DNA from: Microvirga sp.
Lineage (GTDB): Bacteria > Pseudomonadota > Alphaproteobacteria > Rhizobiales > Beijerinckiaceae
NCBI GenBank assembly: GCA_029266525.1
Contig: JAQSWQ010000048.1
Span: 1-32,225, forward strand
DNA: 32,225 nucleotides
Direction of reading: 5' to 3'
Part shown: positions 25,469-32,225 of the stretch, in pieces
Layout: each line of letters starts with the position of its first letter
Position numbering within the stretch: the first letter of the stretch is position 1
Translations under genes and position numbers: made by a program
Notes under the pieces: generated by a model
What the model saw: only the letters and a program-made list of their open reading frames with translations
The model's database searches: none
What the model was told of the DNA's origin: nothing

Positions 25469-25614
25469 GACGTGCGCCAAGCCGTGCGGATCGGGGTGCC
25501 GGTCGAGGACCTGACCTGGTATGGGATCTCAAGGAGCAGGCGCCGGTCAAGGCGGCGCTCCGAGCCCAGATTGCGGTCGCGATCGGGATCCTAACGGTCG
25601 CCCCCGTCCGGCTC
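25469..25614 (+). pseudogene. Remnant of a tyrosine integrase
   Basis: Two adjacent, frame-shifted pieces read like parts of a long Rhizobiales-type phage integrase. 25469-25516 gives DVRQAVRIGVPVEDLT; 25510-25614, in another frame, includes KAALRAQIAVAIGILTVAPV followed by RL. The second piece matches the helix around the catalytic Arg in that family (the AP-x-RL motif). The segment normally between them, the rest of the catalytic domain and any start codon are missing, so it is dead. The assignment is from pattern memory only. Confidence 0.4.
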
Positions 25615-25725
25615 GACGGAAGCCTGGGCAGGGTCGCTCTCTGGATGCGCAAAGCGACTTCTCCAAGAAGCGGCGGCGCGCCTCCTCCACCTCAGAAGGG
25701 TAACCTCATCAACAAAGATGAACAG

Positions 25726-25751
25726 ATCGCCCGGCCTCAGTGCCGGGCGAT
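25726..25751. terminator. Strong hairpin, possible terminator
   Basis: A perfect 10-bp stem ATCGCCCGGC / GCCGGGCGAT closes a 6-base loop CTCAGT. It is followed on the plus strand by GTCGTTT, a weak T-run. It could end a transcript from the decayed region upstream of the importer operon. Confidence 0.45.
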
Positions 25752-26070
25752 GTCGTTTCACGTGCATGCGCGCGTTCTTACGCACGCACATCAAAACGAT
25801 CATCCATCTCAGTACATCAGCCCGCCGGGAAGGCGGCTCCGGCTCCTCGAGGCCCTTCTCGATGACCTAAGGGCGGCGCATTGTGAGCCATAGCTGACCT
25901 ATGATTTCACTGCGGCGAGCATTTCTTCGAACGTCGTTTTGATGACCTACGACGGCAACGCGGCGGCACTCGAGGCGGCTTCTTGCATTCATTCTGGACC
26001 CCGGGCACCATCACTTATCGCTCAACGCGCACATGGTGTGTCGTACGGGCCAGCTCAGGGGGAGGTCAGG

Positions 26071-27054
26071 ATGTGTGTTCGCGCGCTCCTTATTCTCGGC
26101 GCCATGCTGTCCGCGCTCACCGGCGCACGTGCGGCCGACATCGTGAAGTTCCAGACGGACTGGATCCCCTCGGGCGAGCACGCGATGTACTATGGCGGAT
26201 GGCAGAAGGGAATTTTCGCGGAAGAAGGTATCGATATCACCATCACCCGCGGCTACGGATCGGGCGACACGGTCACAAAGCTCGCCGGCGGCGCGTTCGA
26301 CTACGGTGTCGCCGACGTCGCAGCCGTCATGACGGCGCGTGCCCGTCAAAAGATCCCTGTGAAGGTGATCGCGACGCTCTACACGCACTCGCCGCACTCG
26401 CTGTTCGTGCTCAAGAGCTCGGGGATCTCCAGCTTTAAAGGGCTCGAGGGAAAGAAAATCGGCATCACGCCCGGCAACAGTCACAAGTTTTACTTCCCCA
26501 AAGTCGCGGAGCGCTCCGGGACCGATCCCAATAAGATCGTCTGGGTGAACATGGACGGCGCCGCTATGGCGGCGCAGCTCATTGCCAAGAACATTGATGC
26601 GGCGCCGTTCTACTCGCTGCATCACTACTACCAGAACAAAGCCGCGAAGGGGGCGGGCGAGGAGATCGTTGTGCTGCCCTTCGTGCAGACCGGCTTCGCG
26701 ATCTATGCCGCCTCCATCGTTGCGACTGACAAGACGATCGCCGAGAGGCCCGACCTTACCCGCCGCTTCCTGCGCGCGGTGCGGCGCTCGTTCGAGTGGG
26801 CGCGCGATAACCCGCAGGAAGCTTGTGAGGCCCACATCGCCAAGGTTCCCGACGTCCAGCTTGATGATTGCCTGGGAAGCCTAAAGGCCGTGATGGCCTT
26901 CGTGTTTACGGACCACGAGAAGGAGGTGGGCTTCGGGCAGGTGTCGCCGGAGCGCCTGAAGACGACCTGGGAGGCGGTCGCGACATCGCAGGAGCTGCCG
27001 ATCAGCTGGGATCCGAACCAGGCCTTCGACACGCGGCTTGCGGCGGGGAAATAG
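26071..27054 (+). CDS. ABC importer substrate-binding protein (NMT1/THI5, SsuA-like)
   Basis: 327 residues with a Sec signal (ALLILGAMLSALTGARA, cleaved before ADIVKF). The mature part opens FQTDWIPSGEHAMYYGGWQKG and continues GIFAEEGIDI, typical of NMT1/SsuA-type periplasmic binding proteins for thiamine pyrimidine precursors, riboflavin, nitrate, sulfonates and N-heterocycles. GLEGKKIGITPGNSHKFYFP is the expected hinge region. The start is ATG 26071, behind a strong GGGGGAGG site; a longer in-frame start at 25939 would place the signal internally. It is the first gene of an importer-amidohydrolase operon, so its ligand is probably the amidohydrolase substrate. Confidence 0.88.
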   Translation: MCVRALLILGAMLSALTGARAADIVKFQTDWIPSGEHAMYYGGWQKGIFAEEGIDITITRGYGSGDTVTKLAGGAFDYGVADVAAVMTARARQKIPVKVIATLYTHSPHSLFVLKSSGISSFKGLEGKKIGITPGNSHKFYFPKVAERSGTDPNKIVWVNMDGAAMAAQLIAKNIDAAPFYSLHHYYQNKAAKGAGEEIVVLPFVQTGFAIYAASIVATDKTIAERPDLTRRFLRAVRRSFEWARDNPQEACEAHIAKVPDVQLDDCLGSLKAVMAFVFTDHEKEVGFGQVSPERLKTTWEAVATSQELPISWDPNQAFDTRLAAGK

Positions 27055-27061
27055 GCGCCGG

Positions 27062-27832
27062 ATGATCGCCTTCGAGGCGGCGTGGAAGGTCTTCGAGGCT
27101 CGCAGCGGTGAGCTGACGACGGCGGTCGCCGACATTTCGCTCGATATCGCGAAGAACGAGTTCGTCTGCCTCGTTGGTCCCTCCGGCTGCGGGAAATCGA
27201 CGCTTCTGCGGCTCGCCGCCGGACTTCTCCTGCCCGATCGTGGCAGCGTGTCCATTGGCGGCGAGCGGGTGCGCGAGCCGCGCTCAGACACTGGCATCGT
27301 GTTCCAGTCGCCGACCCTCCTGCCCTGGGCGACCATCCTCGACAACGTACTCTTCCCAGCGAAGATGATGGGCGTTGCGAGCCCGGAAATCCAGGAGCGC
27401 GCAAAGGCGCTCCTGAAGCTGGTCGGCCTTGAGGGCCTCGAGCGCCGGTTCCCACGGGAGCTCTCGGGAGGCATGCAGCAGCGCGCTGGCATCTGCCGGG
27501 CGCTCATCCATAACCCGGCTGTCCTCCTCATGGACGAGCCCTTCGGCGCGCTGGATGCGCTGACGCGCGAGGAGCTGACAATCGAGCTCCTGCGCATCTG
27601 GACCACGCAGCCGAAGACCATCCTTTTCGTGACGCACTCGATCCCGGAGGCCGTCATGCTCGCGGACCGGGTGGTGGTCATGTCCGCGCACCCAGGTCGG
27701 GTCGCGGAGGTCCTTCGGGTCGACCTGCCGCGCCCCCGCAGCTTCCAGATGGAATCCGCCGATGAATTCCACAGGTGCACTCAGCGCGTCCGTCAACTCA
27801 TCTTCGGAGACCGCACCCTTCAGGCCGCGTAG
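27062..27832 (+). CDS. ABC importer ATP-binding protein (SsuB/TauB type)
   Basis: 256 residues. Walker A GPSGCGKST is near residue 41, the Q-loop VFQSPTLLPW near 81, the signature LSGGMQQR near 136, Walker B VLLMDEP near 156, and the H-loop THS near 190. The spacing and the D-loop GALDA fit the nitrate/sulfonate/taurine ATPase group. It energises uptake with the neighbouring permease. The start is ATG 27062, seven bases after the binding-protein stop. Its last 71 bases overlap the permease gene in another frame. Confidence 0.92.
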   Translation: MIAFEAAWKVFEARSGELTTAVADISLDIAKNEFVCLVGPSGCGKSTLLRLAAGLLLPDRGSVSIGGERVREPRSDTGIVFQSPTLLPWATILDNVLFPAKMMGVASPEIQERAKALLKLVGLEGLERRFPRELSGGMQQRAGICRALIHNPAVLLMDEPFGALDALTREELTIELLRIWTTQPKTILFVTHSIPEAVMLADRVVVMSAHPGRVAEVLRVDLPRPRSFQMESADEFHRCTQRVRQLIFGDRTLQAA

Positions 27833-28604
27833 GGCGCGCCTCCTCCCGATCTGGGCGCTCGACCTTCTGCTTCCTGTCGCGACGGCGATTGTATTCGTGG
27901 CCGCCTGGGAGATCGCGTGCCGGCAACTTAAGGTGCCAGGCTACCTCGTCCCGGCGCCGAGCGCCATTTGGGCGGACGTAACGCAGAAGTACGGCCTTAT
28001 CGCAGGTCACACCGTTGCGACGATGCGTACCGTGCTGCTCGGTTTCGCCGCTTCAATCATTATCAGCTTGCCCCTTGCCGTCGTTATCGTGTCGACGCCG
28101 CTTCTCGCTAACACCATCTACCCGCTGCTCGTCCTCACGCAATCAATCCCCAAGGTCGCACTGGCACCGGTGCTCGTCGTCCTCCTCGGGACGAACGAGA
28201 TGCCGCGCGTTGTGATCACGTTCCTCGTCGCGTTCTTCCCTCTCGTACTTGCAATCGCAACCGGTCTCAACGGCGTGCCTGCGGAGCTGATAGAGCTCGG
28301 ACGTGTATGCCGGGCGGGCCGCTGGCAGGAGCTCGTGCGCATCCGCCTGCCCTACGCGATCCCGTTTATCTTTAGCGGGCTGAAGGCCGCCATCACCCTG
28401 TCGGTAGTCGGTGCGGTCGTCGCCGAATTCGTCAATGCCGACCGGGGACTTGGCTATCTGATCGTCACATCGACGGCGTTCTTCCAGGTCGCCACCGCTT
28501 GGGCGGCGCTGATCGTCCTCTCAATCATTGGCATAGTGCTGTTCCAGGTCGTCGTGATTGTCGAGCGCGTGTTCTTCCCTTGGGCGCTCTCGTCCAGCAG
28601 CTGA
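27762..28604 (+). CDS. ABC importer permease (SsuC-like)
   Basis: 280 residues with about six membrane helices and the BPD-transport EAA-type loop (ELIELGRVCRAGRWQELVRI, then RLPYAIPFIFSGLKAAI), the ATPase contact site of nitrate/sulfonate/taurine permeases. The N-terminal 20 residues are Ser-rich and lie inside the ATPase overlap. The start is ATG 27762; a later start is possible, as the conserved region begins around residue 29. It is most likely a homodimer, as only one permease gene is present. Confidence 0.9.
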   Translation: MNSTGALSASVNSSSETAPFRPRRARLLPIWALDLLLPVATAIVFVAAWEIACRQLKVPGYLVPAPSAIWADVTQKYGLIAGHTVATMRTVLLGFAASIIISLPLAVVIVSTPLLANTIYPLLVLTQSIPKVALAPVLVVLLGTNEMPRVVITFLVAFFPLVLAIATGLNGVPAELIELGRVCRAGRWQELVRIRLPYAIPFIFSGLKAAITLSVVGAVVAEFVNADRGLGYLIVTSTAFFQVATAWAALIVLSIIGIVLFQVVVIVERVFFPWALSSSS

Positions 28605-28620
28605 TCTCATTCCGGAGCGC

Positions 28621-30185
28621 ATGATGCTAACTCCATCCCGCAAAGTAATCCGCGGCGGCCGCGTTCTCGACGGGCGCGCGCATCGCGCTGAGCGTGCTGA
28701 CATCCTCATCGAGGGCGACACGATCATCGCCATGGGGGCGCCCGGGATGGAGGCGCCGGAGGATGTAGAACTCGTCTCGGCCGAGCGCCGCCTGATGCAC
28801 CCGGGGCTGATCAACGCGCACACGCACGGCCACGGCAACCTCGGAAAGGGTATGGGCGACCGTTGGACGCTCGAGCTGCTGCTGACAGCGGGGCCGTGGA
28901 TCAGCGGTGGTCGACTGCTCGAGGACAAGTACCTCACGACGTATCTCGGCGCCCTTGAGATGCTCCTGAAGGGTTGCACCGCCTGCTACGACCTCACCGC
29001 CGAGTTCCCCCTCCCGACTGTCGAGGGGCTTGACGCCTGCGCACAGGCCTATCGCGATGCGGGCATGCGCGCGGTGGTCGCCCCGATGGTGGCGCAGTAC
29101 TCCTTCTTCGAGGCCATCCCCGGCCTCCTGGACGTCTTTCCTGACGGATTGCGCAAGGACGTGGAGCGCTTCCGCCTCGGACCCGGCGACGCCGCGCTGG
29201 CAGCTATGCGACAATGGCTGCACCAGTTCCCGGCCGACCGGGGCTTCGTCGCCCCGGCGCTGGCGCCCACGATCCCGCACCACTGCACCGACGACTTTAT
29301 GCGCGGGTGTGCGCAGCTTGCTCGGGACTTCGGCGTCGGCCTGCACAGCCACGTGCAGGAATCGAAGGTGCAGGTGATCGCCGGGCTGAAGACCTACGGG
29401 AAGACGCAGACGGCGCACCTTCAGGATCTCGGGTTGCTAGGGGCCAATTTCACGGTCGCGCACGGCGTCTGGCTCAGCCACGACGACATGGCGATCCTAG
29501 CTGAGCACGGCGCCTCCGTCGCCCACAATCCCGGAAGCAACATGCGTCTCGGGAACGGCCTCGCCGATATACGCGGCATGCTGGCGCGCGGGCTGAACGT
29601 CGGCATCGGAACCGACGGGGCGAACTGCTCTGATAATCTCAACATGTATGAGTCGATGCGACTCGCCTCGATGGTGTCGAAGGTGCAGGGACCCGACACT
29701 GATGAATGGCTGACCACCGAGGAGGTGTATGAGGCAGCCACAGTCGGCAGCGCCAAGGCGCTCGGCTTTGAGGGGCGCCTCGGCTGCCTCGCGCCAGGTT
29801 ATCAGGCCGACATTGTGTTCCTCGACCTGGACCACGTGAACTGGATGCCGCTGAATGATCCGACGAACCAGGTCGTCCACACTGAGGACGGGACGGCAAT
29901 GATCCGACGAACCAGGTCGTCCACACTGAGGACGGGACGGCAGTCCACGCTGTCATGGTCGCGGGGCGGATGGTGGTCCAGGACCGGCGGCCGGTCGGGG
30001 TCGACCTCGAGCGCCTGTCCGCCAAGGTGGAAGCGGCGCGCGAGCGGCTGCAGGCCACCACTGCACCAACCAAGGTCTTGTGCGAAAAGCTCTCTGTCAT
30101 CGTGAACACGTTCTGCCCCGGCCTCGCGAAGACGCCCTACCGCATCAACCGTTACGGCTGCGGCTGCATGTCTTCTGGCGATTGA
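28621..30185 (+). pseudogene. ATZ/TRZ-type amidohydrolase disrupted by a 44-bp tandem duplication
   Basis: The 5' part is a good metal-dependent amidohydrolase: HTH at residues 67-69, H242/H244 in LHSHVQES, H281 in VAHGVWLS, and D332 in GTDGANCSDN. This is the pattern of Zn/Fe deaminases and chlorohydrolases acting on purines, pyrimidines, triazines or similar amines. At residue about 424 the frame breaks: 29854-29897 is repeated exactly as 29898-29941. Since 44 is not a multiple of three, the C terminus is read out of frame and ends at 30105. Removing one copy restores a continuous frame to TGA 30183-30185 (about 506 residues) ending with a conserved-looking tail (PYRINRYGCGC). The start is ATG 28621 or 28624 behind CGGAG. 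It is last in the importer operon. The family's substrate range is wide, so I give none. Confidence 0.85.
29854..29941 (+). repeat. Perfect 44-bp tandem duplication inside the amidohydrolase gene
   Basis: Copy 1 is 29854-29897 and copy 2 is 29898-29941, identical at every base. It encodes the segment beginning NDPTNQVVHTEDG. The identity of the copies suggests a recent event, slippage or an assembly artefact. Loss of one copy would restore the gene. Confidence 0.95.
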
Positions 30186-30317
30186 GCGCGCTTACAGACC
30201 CAGTGCCGCCGCCCGAGGTTTCAGGGCAGCTCATTCCGCGGCGCAGCCCGTGGCGCTCTCCCGCCAGGAGGACACCTTTGTTGCCTGCGGCTCGCTGCGC
30301 CGACTAGGGTCAGCACC

Positions 30318-30680
30318 ATGGGGGCACTGAATGGACTCGCATACCTAATCGCGCTCGTCATCTCGGCTGGCGAGATCGCCCGGTTTTGGGGAAGCGAGCG
30401 GTTCATTCCGATGGCCGTCGATGAACTCTTGATCGCCGCTGCCCTGGTCTGGGCTGCATGGCGGTCGAGGTATGACGGTGCCTGCTGGCACCTCGCAGCA
30501 TGGGGCGCCTTCTGCGCTCTCGCGCTCGTTCTGCTCGTCCAAACCGCTGATCATCAGATGCACGGACCTGCGAAGGCGGCTGGGCCCATTTATCTAACGG
30601 CGCTCAGCGCCATGCTGCTCGGCGGCCTGTGGGCCGTCAGGCGCGCGCTGCGATTGGTCCGGCGCGACCTCGGGCGGTAG
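30318..30680 (+). CDS. Small four-helix membrane protein of unknown function
   Basis: 120 residues with four predicted membrane helices (LAYLIALVISAGEIARF, AVDELLIAAALVWAAW, WHLAAWGAFCALALVLLVQT and YLTALSAMLLGGLWAVRRAL). A His-Gln-Met-His motif lies between helices 3 and 4. It starts at ATG 30318. No family is recognised. It is convergent with, and overlaps the end of, the hydrolase gene. Confidence 0.65.
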   Translation: MGALNGLAYLIALVISAGEIARFWGSERFIPMAVDELLIAAALVWAAWRSRYDGACWHLAAWGAFCALALVLLVQTADHQMHGPAKAAGPIYLTALSAMLLGGLWAVRRALRLVRRDLGR

Positions 30681-31602
30681 GCGCAGCCGTCGCATGAACC
30701 GTCCCGCGGTCACGGCCTTGGCGTAGCGCGCATCGGCGATGGTGACGATCGTCCCGTCGCTCGAACGGAAGGCGGGACCAGTAGAGGAAATCGGCGATCT
30801 CCTTCACCTGCCGCGCGTCGGTGATCGCCGGATCGTCCATGTTCTTCTCGATCAGACCAGCGTCCAGCTGCAGTGTCGGGGACGGCGTCCAGCGCAGCAC
30901 GCCGAAGCCGTAAGCGTCATCGATGCCGAAGACGACGTCGCGCCGGAATGGGTTAACCGGCCCGGGACTGGCCACGACCGTCCGGACAGGGCCATTACCC
31001 CGCGCCTCGGCCACCTCTCGCGTCAGCCGTTCCGCCGTGATGCTGCCGACACCCATCGCCGTCGCGTAGCCCGCCGCCACGCAGAGGCCGATGAGCGCCG
31101 GGCGGCCGGGATACGCTGCTCCTCTGCGCCGGCGACGCCTCGACAGCCAAACGCCGATGGCGAGCGCCGTCCACAGCCAGACGTCGACGATGAAGAGCGT
31201 GTCGCCGTAGAACCACCGCTCGGAGAACGGCATGAGCAGGCGGATACCGTAGGTGTTCATGAAGTCGAGCAGCGGGTGTGAGGCCCAGCTGACGTAGGCC
31301 AACACGAGCAGCCAGCCGACGTGGAGGGGAAGGCGCTCGGCCGGGCGCGTCCCCCGCCGTGCCTGCCGACGATCGAACAGCACCATGGCGCCGACGAGCA
31401 CCGGCGGCAGCATCAGCATGGCGACCGGACCGTGGGTCCAGCCGCGCCGCCAAGCGAGGTTCTCGCCGAACAGGAGCCCGAGCGCGTCGATGTCGGCCAA
31501 GTTGGCAGCGATTATGAGCGTTGCCATCCCAAGGCCAGTCTTCTTTTTAAGGCCCGCTTCCCCGAGCGCTGCACCTGCAAGCGTGTGAGCGAGGTTGTCC
31601 AA
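30594..31602 (-). pseudogene. Membrane-bound metal-dependent hydrolase (YdjM type), frameshifted near its C terminus
   Basis: From TTG 31602 (site GGAAGAGGG upstream) the protein opens LDNLAHTLAGAALGEAG, then DIDALGLLFG, WRRGWTHGPVAML and SHPLLDFMNTYGIRLLMPFS, the His/Asp motifs and multi-helix layout of the YdjM-like inner-membrane metal-dependent hydrolases. After FLYWSRLPF (about 30770) the reading frame becomes Arg/His-rich nonsense, ending at 30637. Shifting frame there gives a normal tail, RSSDGTIVTIADARYAK then AVTAGRFMRRLRLP, ending at 30594-30596. One base is extra, or two are missing, near 30766-30776. The hydrolase function in this family is itself poorly known. A longer ATG start at 31758 is in frame but adds an unlikely N terminus. 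Confidence 0.72.
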
Positions 31603-31888
31603 GCGGGCCCTCTTCCAGTAAGCCGCGGGTGAGGAGCGCTGAGTCGGCTTACCGCTTCGAGCAGATCCCCCTTTTCGGATAGCGACTGAGCCACGCGCCT
31701 GCCAGCATTCTTCGAACGCGGCAGTCCATGACGGCAGCTCCGCGCCCGAATTCGGCATTCCCGAACGCTGACACCTCGCTCAAAATCGGAAATCACTAAT
31801 CCGCTCCGACTGTATCGATTCTTGAGCGGCCAGTGCGTACAGCGGCGGGAAAGGGGAGTTCCCGGACCTCTAATGAGACCATAGCGAT

Positions 31889-32225
31889 ATGAGCCAATTG
31901 CTGAGAAGCAAGGCGAAGCCGGATTGGAGGGCGCCGGCTGGCGTGGTCATGTGGTCTCACCTGCTCGCCCTCGCCTGCGCCCTGCTTCTGCTGCCCGCCC
32001 AAGCCATGGCCGGTGTCAAGGAGAAGCTCGCGGCGCTCGCTCCGTCGGGGCTGGTGCTCGTGCTGGACGAAAAGGGCAACGAGTTGGTGGCTCAGAACGC
32101 CAACAAGCCCTTCGTGCCTGCCTCCGTCACTAAGATCGTGACCGCCTGGCTGGCAATGGAGGTACTCGGCCCCGACTACCGCTTCGCGACCCGCTTCTAC
32201 CTGGACCGCGACCGGGTGCTCTATA
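31889..32225 (+). CDS. dacB: D-alanyl-D-alanine carboxypeptidase, N-terminal part (penicillin-binding protein, S13/PBP4 type)
   Basis: 112 residues are visible before the window ends. A signal peptide (HLLALACALLLLPAQAMA) is followed by LAPSGLVLVLDEKGNELVAQ and the active-site tetrad SxxK as SVTK in PASVTKIVTAW, then the KVLGPDYRF-like EVLGPDYRFATRFY. This is the opening of class C/S13 D-Ala-D-Ala carboxypeptidases, which trim peptidoglycan in the periplasm. The start could be ATG 31889 or the in-frame ATG 31949, which sits directly at the signal peptide; the ribosome sites do not decide. The 286 bp before it (31603-31888) hold nothing I can assign. Confidence 0.82.
   Translation, partial: MSQLLRSKAKPDWRAPAGVVMWSHLLALACALLLLPAQAMAGVKEKLAALAPSGLVLVLDEKGNELVAQNANKPFVPASVTKIVTAWLAMEVLGPDYRFATRFYLDRDRVLY

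Larger units (their letters stand above)
24919..26070. other. Long stretch without an intact gene
   Basis: About 1.15 kb separates the ThDP enzyme gene from the ABC importer. It holds the palindrome at 25049-25063, the integrase remnant at 25469-25614 and the hairpin at 25726-25751. No other frame has a believable product. It looks like a decayed insertion scar plus the two divergent promoter regions. Confidence 0.5.

Noticed and set aside
25221-25652. 143-codon minus-strand frame
   Set aside because: Arg/Ser-rich product with no ribosome site. The opposite strand shows integrase-like fragments, which explain the region better.
1-32225. CRISPR arrays, tRNA and rRNA genes
   Set aside because: I saw no regularly spaced direct repeats and no T-loop or anticodon-arm pattern that I could fold. 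Reading by eye may miss a single tRNA.

Overview
The window is high-GC DNA from a proteobacterium, most likely an alphaproteobacterium of the Hyphomicrobiales (Rhizobiales) type. I infer this from the base composition, from GC-rich palindromic intergenic repeats of the kind common in that group, from the fused subunit I+III oxidase, and from the heavy use of 4-base ATGA/GTGA start-stop overlaps. This is inference; no marker gene such as an rRNA is present.

Layout. 1-703: the tail of an unknown gene and a small secreted Gly/Ser-rich protein. 1130-6943 (minus strand): a tightly coupled seven-gene operon encoding a complex II-like enzyme (Fe-S subunit, two membrane anchors, flavoprotein), a heterodimeric class I fumarase-type hydratase and a TauE/SafE permease. 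6944-8845: palindromic repeat DNA and a tyrosine integrase whose first codons are frameshifted from the rest. 8846-11559 (plus): a short-chain dehydrogenase translationally coupled to a GH13 trehalose-synthase-like enzyme. 11565-24918 (mostly minus): a respiratory block with a pyruvate-oxidase-type ThDP enzyme, all six subunits of alternative complex III (actABCDEF), an oppositely oriented lipoprotein cytochrome c, and a caa3-type oxidase (CuA/cytochrome c subunit II, fused subunit I+III, small membrane protein). 24919-26070: about 1.15 kb with no intact gene, holding a palindrome, a strong hairpin and what looks like a decayed integrase. 26071-30185 (plus): an NMT1/SsuA-type ABC importer and an amidohydrolase broken by a perfect 44-bp tandem duplication. 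30318-32225: a small membrane protein, a frameshifted membrane metal-dependent hydrolase, and the start of a penicillin-binding D-Ala-D-Ala carboxypeptidase.

How it works together. The respiratory block reads as an electron path: pyruvate to quinol (ThDP enzyme), quinol to cytochrome c (alternative complex III), cytochrome c to oxygen (caa3 oxidase). The first operon could feed the same quinone pool from succinate or a related dicarboxylate, or run in reverse as a fumarate reductase. Its flavoprotein lacks the usual covalent-FAD histidine. The ABC importer and amidohydrolase look like a salvage or catabolic unit for a small N-heterocycle or amine, currently inactivated at the enzyme.

Most notable points: a K-channel Lys-to-Gln change in the oxidase; the 44-bp duplication in the amidohydrolase; a Shine-Dalgarno buried in a hairpin directly before the integrase start; and the complex II/fumarase/TauE operon. 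Three genes carry frameshifts. They may be real decay or assembly errors, and the raw sequence alone cannot decide.
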